Assembly (NCBI GenBank): GCA_019925105.1 | Contig: JAHGAU010000001.1 | Coordinates: 2,790,001 to 2,854,000 of the forward strand | From: Niebla homalea | Taxonomy: Eukaryota; Ascomycota; Lecanoromycetes; Lecanorales; Ramalinaceae | Direction: 5' to 3' | DNA length: 64,000 nucleotides | In this document: positions 1 through 12,024 of the stretch, piece by piece | Position numbering within the stretch: the stretch's first letter is position 1 | Layout of the letters: every line of letters begins with the position of its first letter | Program-made: the position numbers and the translations under genes | Notes under the pieces: generated by a model | What the model saw: the letters and a program-made list of their open reading frames with translations, nothing else | The model's database searches: none | What the model was told of the DNA's origin: nothing

Positions 1-389
1 GGGTTCGCCCATGTTCATGCTGATCGCTGATGCGCTCAACACCATCTTCTTCTTCTGCGGTGGTGTCGCCCTTGCGGCAGATTTGAATGTTCACAGTTGC
101 GGCAACCAGGTATGGAATTCTCTTTGTCTTGTCTTTGTTGCACGTTTTCAGTGGACGCAGGATGCTGACCCTATATGCTCAGGGATACATCCATAGTAAC
201 GGCATTACCAATGGATCGGACAACCCGAGCAAGCGTTGCAAGGAGGCGCAAGCCGTGACAGCATTTTTGTGGTTCGGATTCGCTTCATTCGCCGCCTCAA
301 TGGTCTTCTCATTTTTCGGAATGAAGGGCAGCACGACGCCGCGTCCGTCGATTATCAGGAGAGGTGGGCCATCTATGTCACACGTTTGA
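1..389 (+). CDS. MARVEL-domain membrane protein, 3' part only
   Basis: The gene enters from the left edge, so its start is missing. Exon 1 (frame from base 2) runs to 109, the intron is 110-182 (GTATGG...CAG) in phase 0, and the last exon is 183-389. The joined product carries a hydrophobic helix (around ADALNTIFFFCGGVALAA), the short Cys/Asn-containing loop HSCGNQ, the loop NGITNGS, a basic Cys (KRCKEAQ) and another membrane helix (FLWFGFASFAASMVFSFF), ending in an Arg-rich tail RRGGPSMSHV. That pattern is characteristic of fungal MARVEL-domain proteins (four-helix membrane proteins of plasma membrane or vesicle domains, Nce102-related). Only the last two helices are in the window. Precise role unknown. 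Confidence 0.75.
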
Positions 390-2470
390 GGGTTGGTGAG
401 CAGCTCAGATCCTTTTGTAGCTGCCACCTGTCTTGGAAGGTTGGTGCTAATGAATGCTTGACAGGACCCGGAAAAGTCTAAGAGGCACAACGCATTCTTG
501 AAACGCTTGATCCTTTCGATTTGCCTGGCATCTCACGCGGGAAGAATGTTATCAGTCGTCAGTCGATACGATTTTCCTATACCACTTGCTGCAGCGGACT
601 TTCTGAAAGGCAAAGTCTGCAACCTCTCAGCCTGGCTTGGGTGTCTTCGTTAAGATAATCTGACATGTAAATATACATACGAGAGAAAAGCCTTATCGGG
701 TACAATTAATGTTTTTCTTTGATCCAATGCCCGTTGCACATCCAGCAAGTCATGTCTTTGTGGCCATAAGATGGATAGGTGAGTATGAGTCTTCACACTC
801 TTCACATGACATGTTTCCAAAGTCGATCCAGAGGTTGAGTATCCCGAAAGGCAATTTGACAAGTCACTGTGACTGAGGGAATTCACAGAAAACTTGGCAT
901 TGGGCATCAACTTGAAAATGAGGACATCGGCTGATCCTTGGATTGGTCTGTCCCGGATGGCTTGCTGCTCCCCACCCTACGATCGACGCCTTATCCGCCG
1001 AGTCTGCATGTACCACAAAAAATTTACGAGCCATGGAGCTGTGCTAATTCGTCAATAGATTCCGTTTGTCGACCTGGATTGTCGATGTACCAGCAAGCCG
1101 CCGATCATACCTCTCAATTGGGAAAGTAGGGCTGCAACAGTATTTGCTTTGGGATAAATATGCGGGATCGAGCTGGTGGGGCAGAATTTGAGACAATTCT
1201 CAAAATCAGAGCAAATGCCCCCAATTATTCGTCTCTTCTCACACGTGTCTTCCCACACCCGTGTGGCCAACATCGTTATCACCAACACTTGCATCGGCCG
1301 CGAGTTGGTGGGATCAACTAAGTGGCAGAATACACTCACGCGGCCGCTAGAAAGCCCCCGTTCTGCCAACAAAGCTTAAGCCTTCATACCAATCACGGAC
1401 CCGGGACTCGTTGCCGGCGCCAACAATGCTAGACTCAGCCCCTTTCGAGACATTGAACACAGCTTTACTCATCCGCCACAACATTGTCCGATGACTTACT
1501 TGGTTTTGGAAAAGAAAGAGCCATAGGCCACCCTCTACACCCTTGCGAAGACGTTGACGATGGCATACATTGCTGACCGACATCTCGGTCAGCACCCTTG
1601 CGATATCCATCTATGCAATATCTCGGTCAACACCCTTGCAATCTTGTGCAATGTCACGTCAAGTCTTCTTTGGCCATCTTCCAATTGCATTCCGCATTTG
1701 CTATCTTCCTTCGGTCTGTGATTGGCTTTCTGCAAGTGATTCCATTGACCTCTTGTCCACGTTAATTCGCATGCGACCGAGGAGCCTGGGTCAAATGACA
1801 TTCGCATTGTCTGAGAACCTTCATAATATCAAGCCCCTCACCAGGTTCCATAGCTTATTATTCGGGAGGCTGTTTGCCTCGAACTCCAAGCATCACCATT
1901 GCCCCAAAACTTCCCCAATTACTCCCTCAAAACACCATTGTTTTGACAGGCACACTCTTTACTTTCTGCGACCATCGGAGAAAAGTCAGTTGACAGCAAG
2001 CAGGTGCGTGTGGAGCTCCAAGTAGATCATCCACAAGTCACAACCCTCCCAATTGTCAAGCTGACTACTTAGCTTTTTTGACAGCGGCCCACAGCCACGC
2101 CACCCATATGATATCGTCAGTAGCCTCACTGCTTGAGATCTATTACGTATCTCGATATTTGCCTGCAGGTTAATCTAATATGGACACCCCACGAGGTACC
2201 AGGAAAACCCTCGATCTTGGTAGCCGGTAATTGCCACTACTACCGACGACGTTGGGACCGCACTTTCCATCCTACGGCCAGGGAATGGGCTGCCAATGCG
2301 TCAAAGCTTCTGTGATTCTTTGAAAGTGAGGCATAAAACTTGCCATCCGGCTTTCTTGCGCCCTCCACAGGAACGATCCCCAGCCAATCGATCGCCCTCT
2401 TGCCATTCCTGCATTGGACACCACCCCCAAAGTGAACAGTGTCATTTGACCCGCTGCGATTTAATCCAGC
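390..2470. other. Intergenic, no supported gene
   Basis: About 2.1 kb of mixed composition. Open frames on both strands are short, lack protein-like composition and show no recognisable motif. Around 1574-1650 the words 'atctcggtca' and 'acacccttgc.atc' recur twice at roughly 50-bp spacing, a small degenerate tandem duplication. The last few hundred bases are C/T-rich and probably contain the promoter and 5' UTR of the following gene. Confidence 0.5.
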
Positions 2471-4098
2471 ATGAGCTCCTTTAATTTGCCCCCGAGTCCG
2501 GACGAGGAGTATTCATATTCCAATTATGGTTTTGCGAACATGGCTCCCCCAAACCAAGGCCAAGTTCATCAACATATGGGATCTTCCTCTTTCGATCCGG
2601 GGCTCGCAACAAGTTCTTTCCCATTCTCAAACGGCCCGGCGAGCGTTCATGCTCAAGGAGCGGGGATTAGGCATGATCACCATCCTAGTTCCTTCAGTCA
2701 TGCGCAGCACGGCTCATTCAACATGCCAGCTCGTGGGGGCAGGGCGTTTAGCTCCTCCCAGCTTCAGAGCAACCAAGCCTCTGCCATGCATGGATCGAGC
2801 AACTTCAATGTCGGCCCTCCCATCCGACCTGTGAGCAACACGCCAGATCTCATGGATGGGAATTTCGAAAGTGGTAGACAAGAGCGCGAAGCTATCATAG
2901 GCACCCCAACTGGTCTTGTCAATCCCGACACAGGTTATACCCATTCGACAACCCAACGTTACGGACACGAGCAAGATCGTTGGCAGTCTGCTACAATGGG
3001 TTCGAACAGCTACAATCCGGCGCACATCAGTGACACTGCTCCTCCTGCCGCTTTTTGGAGCTCAAACACAGGAAATCCATTTAGCGAGTGGTACGGCCCC
3101 CCTCAGGGCAACATTCGAATCAATGAAACAGATCCTATGTTACCTGGTGGGAGGAGTCTTCTTCCATCGTTGGAAGATCCCCCGATATACCCTACGTATC
3201 ATCATGCTCAATCTCGACGGTCTATAGCTACTCCAGGGTTGCAACATACCAGAGAGCCTCATCCTTCACCGTCACGTCACAACATTAGCCCAAATCACAC
3301 TGACTGGACCGATGCTGGCATGACCCACGGCGTCGACTGGAATCCTGATCATCTGGATCAAAACAGCTACTTGCCTGCGTATCGACCTAATAGGCGGACG
3401 GCGAGGCGGCCACACTTGATGACACATTCGGTCTCAACCGGTCCTCCTTCGCTCTCAAGGGGCATCTCTCATCAGGAGCAGGGAACCAGCAGTGCAACCC
3501 TTCATCCTGGTGGGACCCAAAGGAAGCGAGCCAAGGCTTCAACCCAAGCTTCTGAGAAGCATAGTCCAAGAAAGGGAAGGAAATTGAAGCGTATGAGCCG
3601 CTATGACAAACATGAAAGGGCTTACAAGAGGAAAAATGGCACAGTCTGCAGCTCCTGTAGGCGTAGTAAGACAAAGGTAGGCAGATGAATTCGCAGGATT
3701 GATTCCCCATTTCAACTAACCTCAATTGTGGACAGTGTGAGCATTGGAATCATTCAGAATTTCGCTCTCAGTATGAGTCTGATGATCGAATCGACACTAC
3801 AACAATCACAGCTTCGGACAGTGATCAGGACCCTGACATCGTACCACCATCATCTTCGCTCTTAAACACAGGAGATACACAATCACACGATATTGCCTTA
3901 ATGGAGATGGGTGAGCACTTGCCTACCTACGATCGTACTATTGAACAGCATCAAGAGCTTGAAGATATCTTGGAGCTTGATGATGTCGGCCAATTGCCAT
4001 CAAATGCATCAGTTGCTACTCCCAACATAAGGCCATTCCTATTTCCAGATTCCAATCCCAACTTCCGCCACCGTTATGACCATTCTCAGGGGCTTTAG
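2471..4098 (+). CDS. Paralog A of a tandem three-gene family; disordered protein with a half zinc-cluster motif
   Basis: Exon 1 is 2471-3676, the intron 3677-3735 (59 nt, GTAGGC...CAG) in phase 0, and exon 2 is 3736-4098, giving 522 aa. Residues 1-350 are Ser/Pro/His/Asn-rich and look disordered. Residues about 350-390 are very basic (RKGRKLKRMSR), then comes CSSCRRSKTK|CEH, a C-x2-C-x6-C arrangement resembling the first half of a Zn2Cys6 cluster. The intron falls exactly before the third Cys. The C-terminus is acidic (LEDILELDD). Genes B and C downstream share this architecture, and the part before the intron is 402, 402 and 404 codons in A, B and C. A nuclear, DNA-associated role is an inference from the basic Cys cluster. 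No second Cys half or fungal-TF middle domain is present. Confidence 0.75.
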
Positions 4099-6357
4099 TG
4101 TAGTTATACTGGGCCTATTGGATCAACAGCACCGCCTGGCCGTCACACAGGTTGTTATGAGTAAAGCTGTCTCAGGCCTCATCAGCTTCATCTGCGTCTC
4201 GGCAGGATGCCCTCACTAATATAAGTAAGATATACGCTAACGTCTGGTTGCACGGCTTCAACCTTTATTAAAAGTGTCTGCTGTCGCCTCACCATTCTCG
4301 CACCGCTAGATTGCATTCAGCCCCGACTCAGTACGCGTGATCATGCTCCACGACTCACAAATCTGTTCGCAACGTACCCTCCAGTTCTCTATGTCAGGTA
4401 TAAACTATGCCCATCAGCAGGTTATGGTCATGACGCATGTTCTATATGTATATAATCATTACTACCCGTCGCCGATTGTGCAGCGCCGTCCAAGTAAGTA
4501 ATCGTGGGCGTACCCAGCTATACTTATCAAGAGGCTGACCACCCTCAGAACTTTTGCTTGCTTGAGGTTGGTCAAGTGCACCAATCGTACAAGCGCACCA
4601 TTCACGACATTTAGGTAGACATCATCAGAAGACATCCGGCAATCCCCGGCTGAGAAAATTGACAGTGCATACGTTGAGCGCACCGACGGACAATGAGGCT
4701 CAGCTGGCCGCAGTAGTTCTCGTGGGTGCCTGAAAAAGGCATATACGGATTATGGCTACTCCAGTACTCCACAGCCCCATCAGGCCCGTGTGAGATTCTT
4801 CCGCCTAGTAGACTGTCACCATTAAGTTCAAGCCTCTTTTTTGAGAGGTCCGGAATTCCTCCGAAAGAATGGAGAAACTCGTATAAACGGATTGAATCCA
4901 ATCATTGATTGATGTGGGGTGGTAGAAATTAAGGCTTTAGTGGTGCGGCTCGAATGACGTAACCCTATCCTTGTTTTGAAGGAGGGGCAGCAACAAAATC
5001 ATCACCAGTCTCATTCCCTTTCATGACATCATAACAAAATTGCTTTCCAAGGCTCTTCCATGGGCTTTCACATAAACAAACCAATCGTCACGAACAAATG
5101 CAAAAGCTATCACACCGAAATCGCCACCGAAAGGGGCGGACACACCATAACCTGTGCTTACAACCAATGTTTCCCACAGCGCATATGAGATGCTGACAAC
5201 TCCCATATTCAGAGACTAATGGATTTGTCCGGATCAATCTTGGCGTGCTGCGCAATGCTGAAATGCGAGCGCAGTTGTTTTGTCCCTCGGTGTCCATTAT
5301 ATCTATCCTAATTAACTTCTCCTTTTTCACTTGTTCCATTTATTTAATCTATACTGGGAACAGGCAGCCCTAAAATATCTCATAAGTTGATCGACCCGAA
5401 ATCTTGGGATCGTGGAATCGTTCATGATCAACCATCTGCCTAATTTTAGTTACGGGTTTGGTTGGGCAGCCACGCTATGACAATTCTGGCACGCTCGCTC
5501 TGGACCTTACCCACGGCCACGGAACGTGTGACTTGTGTCTTCGGTGTCCTCGGTATCATCGTTCGGTGACATACTGGCCTCAGTCATCAGAATGTGAGCA
5601 CGCCCATCCCCTTCCTTTTGGTTTCTTTCGTCCACAATTTCGAGGACCAGATATGTTGCCCCGCACCTCTCGCAACTAACATGTGGACACAGAGACCACA
5701 GGCTTTTCTTGGTGTTCTCTAGGTCTCCATCAGTGCGAGCAGTGAGTTGTTGGCTGGCTACAATATATCTTTCCGGATTGGTCCTCTATCCTCCATGATC
5801 ATCGCTAGGTGTCTTTTACACAACAATTACCATCGCATATCTACCTTGAAGATTTAGAAGCATCAAGCCCCAATCGACGCCCTGGAAGTCTTCCATTTTT
5901 GGGGCCATTGTTCCACACCCCAGGCGAGAACCCCAATACCAGGAGAGACTAGGGGGCGTCCAAAGGGCCCTCCGACTGGCCACTACTTGCTGCACTCCAG
6001 ACTTTAGCTCAAAGACTGCTTCCAGTCGAAGCTGGTACGACATCTTATTCGGATGCGAGCTCTCACCCGTCCCTGCCCTCAAGTCTCATAGTCTGTTTCA
6101 AAAAAACGAAAACACTCTTGCTATCATACCTGTGGCGTGGGATTCTCCTCCAACATTATTTTATGCAACTATATATATACCACCTATATACTTGAACACC
6201 CCTGTATAGCCTTTGCCTTGTACGAACAATCTGTAATTTGCTATTACCTTGTTTTCCATCAGTGACCCCAGGAAAGCTGCAACTGTCTCTGCCATAGAGA
6301 ATTGAATACCTGGCATTTACAGGAACGTCCAAGATCCAATCCTGGCTATTGGACTGC
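4099..6357. other. Intergenic between paralogs A and B
   Basis: About 2.26 kb without a convincing gene on either strand. Positions 6021-6060 (around 'ccagtcgaagctggta' and 'ggatgcg') resemble 9888-9930 upstream of paralog C, which suggests the duplicated unit included upstream DNA. A TATA-like run (atatatatacc) lies near 6170. Confidence 0.5.
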
Positions 6358-8056
6358 ATGGCATTTCAGTCCCCATTGACCGAAAATGCTTCACCGGGGA
6401 TTGATTCTGGAGCTCCGGACCCCAATTGGGCACCTTTGCCAGATACAGGACAGACGTCGGCCGGCATTTATCAGATTAACAATCTTGGGGCCCGTCATGG
6501 TCACCACCCTCGCACGGGAGAACGGGACGCCTTCATTTATGTTGTTACGCTCAGCGGCGAAATTTTCCCGTACCAGATATCCAGCGTGAAGTATATCCAG
6601 GGGCCTGCGGGTAGTATTACATGGTTCGATCCCGGTTCCCCTAGATATAGAGATGCAGGAATTTCCCTAAGCCATGGCACACAAACCCACGTGGCTCGAT
6701 CTTTCGCCTATGAACCAGAAGCGGCCCGCCCGGGACAAGAAGTAGACCTAAACGTTCCCTTCTCGGAGATCCTTGGAGGACATTCAGAAGTCAACCAGCC
6801 TTTGCAGCGGAACCCTATGGGCCTAGATTATTCCACATCCCAGGGAAATATCATTCCACCTCAGAATTGGAGCGAAGCACATTCAGGATTGTCGTCTACT
6901 TCAATTCCTAATGTCGAACCAAACCATCAGTATCGCATCAACTTATCGAATGATGTCACTAAGGATTGGAATCATCCACCTATGCCAACCATACGGGTCA
7001 ATCATTCCTCAGAGTTTCATCTTGGCGAGCCTGCGACAGCGAAATCCTTGACAAGATCTGGAAATCTAGGTATACATGGAGCCGAGCCTGATAATGCGAG
7101 GGCAGATGCGGCGGGGCAGGCTTCGACTCGGGGTATAACTTTGAGTTGGGCCAATCTGGATTATCAGCAGCAGCATCCCCAGATGCATCATGAGACGGAT
7201 CATTTTGACCCCTTCATTGGTCTTCCATCACGACAGAATACTCCAACGCCTGAGATAGCAGAGGATTTTAGTCTAAGTACCCGTTTTCAGGAGCCTGAGA
7301 TGCCGGATAACCAGCAAGCGACCGTTGGTTTGCCATACGCATATTCGCAGTTCCACCTTGACAAAGTCCGACAGGAGTGTACCTCAAAGGGACAGCGCAG
7401 TAGACGCCCAAGGGTTTCACAGTCTGCGTCGCACCAAGCCGCCAGTCCTGGTAAGTCCAGGGGAAAACGTACCGGGCCTCTGAGTGCAGAGCAGAAAGCT
7501 CACGCCAACATTGTGAGGAACGCTGGCCCAAAGGATTGCGATTGTAGACACAGGAAGGTGAAGGTATGCATTAACCTTGTATGGCACTCTTTGCAGTAAC
7601 ATGCTAATGTTACTTGTAGTGCACGCATTTCGGTACTGAAACTCCTCAGTCGCTTCATTCTCACGGGTCGGGTACCTATCTTGCGGCCACCCATCCTCAC
7701 AATGAGACTGCGATTCAAAGGGAGCTCGATACCTCATCGTCCCAGAACACGTCTTCGCTGACCGAAACAACCCCTGTGTCCTCATGCACACCTTCTCGGA
7801 ACCAGTCCTTTGAGAACACCACAGACTTTGACGTGGCCAACATGAGCCTCTTGACTGAAAGTGGGTCCCCAGATATCTTGGCACGGGCCGTCTAAGCGCC
7901 GCTCCTGACTGACCGCCTGGTAGATTACCAAGCTTCCAATGACATTGAGGATACCGGGGTGATGTGGATGATGAGGACATGCTGGAGATGGGTACTGCCC
8001 CCGCCGTCTCTATCACTGAAGCGCATACCTTGCCCTGTTCCACCTGCCTTGTTTGA
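6358..8056 (+). CDS. Paralog B of the tandem family, probable 1-bp frameshift near the 3' end
   Basis: The first ATG of the open frame is at 6358. Exon 1 is 6358-7563 (1206 nt, the same length as in paralog A), intron 7564-7619, exon 2 7620-7860, intron 7861-7923, exon 3 from 7924. The protein has a disordered N-terminus, the phrase RGKRTGPLSAEQKAHA, then CDCRHRKVK|CTHF with the intron before the last Cys, as in A and C. Exon 3 in the spliced frame starts NYQASNDIEDTG and would then read a basic, Trp-rich tail to a stop at 8160-8162. One extra G in the G4 run at about 7957-7960 would give an acidic tail (DVDDEDMLEMG) ending at 8056 and a 526-aa protein, matching A (522) and C (523). The 3' end is therefore uncertain. 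Function unknown. Confidence 0.65.
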
Positions 8057-10190
8057 TCTTTCTTCAAAGTCCAGGATTTGTTCGGCCTCACATCCTTACT
8101 ACCGGACCATTGGCTTCCGAGTCCGTTCTTCTGAGGCGGCACACTGGAATGCATTTTGGTGAGCCAAGTGCTAGCTTCGAGGAAGCGATTTACTTGCGCT
8201 TACGGTCTTCACCTTCATTGTCATCATTTCTTTTTGATTGAGTACAAAGCAACTTCTTCAACCACCGAATTCATTACATGATTTGTATATGACTCCCAGA
8301 TACCTAGGTACCATATCGCTCCAAAGTACAAACGAATGGCAGGGGATCGCTGAACAGTCGTCGGCATTGTTGAGTCTCCATTCAAAATGCCGTCTTTGCC
8401 ATCCTCCTGCTGAATTAGTATGATTGACTTATCGCCATGATTCGAGAATGACCGTAGCAGAAGGTGGCCAGTCGATGTAGTCAGCAGCTACAGCATGGCA
8501 AGCGAAGGACAGCCGCACCACTCGCGATGTGAATATGTGATTGATAGCGGACCGTAAAGCATTTGCCTGCGTAAGGCAAACAGGTTCATGGCTAAGCCAC
8601 ACTCGCCACAGGTCCGTAGAAAGAAGGTTTCCCGGTGCGGGGTTCATGACGTAATAGCGGAATCTTTAGCACTCACGTGCTCTGTCCAAGGTTACATACT
8701 GGGCTCCCTGTGTCCCTCGAGTCCTCGACCATCATCAAAACCTCCTCTGTTCGCACTCCATTTCGCTTTTCGTACTCCATTTCGCTTTTCGTGTCCTTTG
8801 CCAGGCAGCGAGACCAGACTCCCATTCTCGGTCATGAGCGGGATCTCACTCTGCTGTAGTTGCAGCCCAAGGCATTTTTCGAGGCTGCCTCAACACCGGG
8901 TATCCTTTAGTCTGGGGGACAACTTGTCAAATGCTGCAATCCACCACAGTCTCAGCGAAATATCAGCGAAGCCATCAATTGCTCACTCTTTACCCCTGCA
9001 CAGGATCGCATGGCAGCGAAATATCAGCGAAGCCATCAATTGCTCACTCTTTACCCCTGCACAGGATTGCATGGCTTGCCAGCGCATTGGCGATTTGCTG
9101 GCATCCGATGGAGCTTTGATCGCAGCGGGTCCCGCGTCGTACGGGTTTGAATTATCACCCATCGCACGCATCTTGTACACTGAAGCTATGACCTGCTGCA
9201 AATCGTCTGCCTTACCATGATCGACGGCATAAAATCTTCCGACACGCACAAAGCCCTTTTCTGCTATTCAGATCTGAACTTCTGTTCTTGGAGGCTCATA
9301 TCAGACGATTACTTGCGCTTGATTTCGACTCGGTGACGTTGGGCATGAACGCTCCGGCTAAACTAACGACAACCCAACTTCATACTGGATGAGACCCCTC
9401 CATCGCTTTTCACTACATCACCGACAATTGAGGGTGTGACTCCTATGTTCGGTCAGTCTCTTCGGTCAGAAATTTAATCCAACGTAAGGATGTGAGCCTC
9501 CCATCATCTTTTCCGATCTTTCCTTTTCGCCTTCGTACGGGTTACAGACACTGCTACAAATCTGGGCCAATTTCCTCGTACGACTAAGGACTGAAATCCG
9601 TTGGTTACGCTTCTGGACTAAGTGCTTCACTGGGTGCCCACCTGTTCATCAACGCATAAAATCCTTGTGGCCTTAGGTCTGTGGAGACCCTCACCTGGAA
9701 ACCTTTCCGAGGACGAGCCCTGCCATGGTATTCACTGGGTAGGGCGAAAGGAAACTGTCCACCTTCTTGGCCCACGATTCTCCTGGCTGACCCTCCCTCG
9801 TGCTTTGAAATCTTTCCTCAAAGTTTGCTCTAGGCAGTCTCGGCTTGTCTGTTCGGAACCCTAAAAGAAGGATCCATCTCCAGTCGACGCTGGTCTTACA
9901 TCAATTGGATGCGTGGTCCACCCTTTGCACGTTCTAAATCCTCCCTGGCCACACTTGGTCTGCTTCGCTTCTTGCTCGTGTTGGCTTGGTGTGATATGCT
10001 CCAGACATACGTACAGTACATGTCTACCCTCGAAATGCATGATTGTTGATCCTACCGGCCATACCCCATGCTTATGACGTGTCATCTGTCGGCGTCATTC
10101 TGTGGAGCCCTATTCACGGGCAATTGGTAAACAAGCAAAAGGACCCGCCAGTGGAGCAGGATTGCGCTGCCTTCTTGGGCATCGCCCTAT
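8057..10190. other. Intergenic between paralogs B and C
   Basis: About 2.1 kb. It holds a 61-bp tandem duplication (8953-9074) and, near 8757-8797, two adjacent copies of 'tccatttcgcttttcgt'. A 210-codon open frame across 8588-9220 runs through the duplicated DNA, has no recognisable motif and is not supported as a gene. Bases 9888-9930 resemble the upstream flank of paralog B. Confidence 0.5.
8953..9074. repeat. 61-bp tandem duplication, two copies
   Basis: Copy 1 is 8953-9013 and copy 2 is 9014-9074. They differ at one base (ggatcgcatgg versus ggattgcatgg). The unit is non-coding as far as can be seen. Confidence 0.95.
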
Positions 10191-12024
10191 ATGGAACGCA
10201 AGTTACCCTGGAACACGAATGCTTCACCCGTGAGCCATTATGAAGGTATGTTCTATGTTACTCCTCGTTAAAGAAAGAGTATGCTTCATGGTGCTTTGTC
10301 CAATATGCTGACTTTGTCCCTATGCAGATGGCATCAATAACATTGGAACACCGTATATAAATATATACTCACAGGATGGACACATGCATCCGGTAGAGCT
10401 CTATTACCACCAATCCAATGAAGGACCCGTGCTCACGATTCCTCGGAGTGCATACCACCTTGTCGTTGGAAACTTCATGCCAACAGTATACTGGACGGAC
10501 GCGCAGACTGCAGCGCTTAACGATGGGAACACCCATGGATATCAAGTCCCCCACTGCTTGGCACAAGCGTATCAGACTGGCAAAGCTTCCATTGCTGAGC
10601 CGGGATCTGCCAGAGCACGGAACGAATCATTCAATGGCAATCTACAACCTACTCCGCCTCTGCAGGTTCGTGAACAAGGGCAACCACTGTACCCCCAGCC
10701 TCATGCACACATACAGGCCCCACATCATGCTTTCCCTCAGCATCGGCCTGGATCAGGCGCATTTGTCTCCACGTCAGAGCGAAATAAGTTGGGTACTACC
10801 AGCCTCTCTGCCCCAGGCCTAAGAGGTATGTGAACAAGCTCCAATACATCATTTGCTTATGGACCTTGATGCTCACTCTGAAGTAGGAAACCCACACAGC
10901 GCAAATCCTCCGGCGATCAGGCGCGAACACAAGTTGGACTCGGCCTACAACGCGGCCCGCTTTGGAGGAGATGATCATGCTATCGATCTGTCTCAGCCAC
11001 ACTCCTCCTTTGCCTACAATCCTAGCCAGTCATCACCACTTGGATCTATCTCATCCGCAGGAGATCCTTTGCACGTACCCTTGGGTCCTGAGTCACTCAA
11101 GTCTGTGAAAGCGCACCGTGCAGCTATGGCGCAGGACCTCGGATATATCAGTAAATCGAGCCCAATAGAGGGCAACCACATTGACGGTCATCTTCATGCC
11201 ACCATTCGACAATTATACCGCAATCATGCTCCCAGCCCAGTGCGAGAGGCTGATAACTCCAGGCCAAAACCTAATTCGCTTCTCGCTGAGGGCTACGGGT
11301 ATCGAGACTTACAAGACGAACTGCAACAACTTCACCATGACTGCCTACCCCACGGACTGGCATTGCAAGAAGCTGGAGCTAGGAAACAATCTAAGGCACC
11401 CCAATCCGTGGCGGCATCCTTGAATAATACCAAGAAACCCAGAGGTAGACGCAATGGGCCCATGACGCAGGATCAAAAGGATCATGCCCGTGATGTGAGG
11501 AGACGTCCTCGGGTTGACTGCAAGCATAAGAGGAGCAAACAAAAGGTAACCGCAGAGAAAGAGGAGTACCTGTCACTTCTCACACCTGCTGATCTGGTCT
11601 TGAAGTGTACCTGCGGAGACAGTGCTGGTCAACCTACTACTCCTGGAGATGCTACACAACCTGCAAGTACCCTACCTCAGCCTCGACCCTTTCTTGACGA
11701 GCCTGCGTATGGATCACCGAACACTCATGCATCTTTCCATTCTTCCTTCTTCACAGGTCCAAACACAGACACCCATTCAACCCCATCTCGTAACCCGTCC
11801 TTTGTCAGCTACGAAAGCTTGTCAACGCCAGCAGACATGACGATGCTCACTACCAGTAAGTCTTTTGCCATACGAGCCTTGTCTGATAGAGCTGGATCTA
11901 ACATTCCATCATAGTGTTTCAAGATACACACGGGTCCTATTCTAATGAACATCCGCGCGACCGTGCTGTAAATGACACCACCTACGTTGATGCATTCGGA
12001 GACACCGAGGACGAGGCAATATAA
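10191..12024 (+). CDS. Paralog C of the tandem family; five exons
   Basis: Exons: 10191-10245, 10328-10825, 10887-11545, 11606-11855 and 11915-12024, giving 523 aa. The total is divisible by three and all introns have GT...AG ends. Start at 10191 gives MERKLPWNTNASPVSHYE, then DGINNIG, echoing MAFQSPLTENASPG and QINNLG in paralog B. The cluster region reads RGRRNGPMTQDQKDHA then CKHKRSKQK|CTC, so the second Cys of the C-x2-C pair is lost and a later Cys is present. The third intron (11546-11605, 60 nt) is free of in-frame stops, so it would be read through by a naive ORF caller. Its placement is supported by the identical K|C intron in A and B. The tail is acidic (FGDTEDEAI). Function unknown; the degraded cluster argues against classical Zn2Cys6 binding. 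Confidence 0.75.

Noticed and set aside
7417..8154. 245-codon minus-strand ORF
   Set aside because: Antisense to paralog B, whose sense reading is supported by the shared intron and Cys motif.
8588..9220. 210-codon plus-strand ORF
   Set aside because: Runs through a 61-bp tandem duplication, no domain, Cys/Ser/Leu-rich composition typical of chance frames, no splice support.
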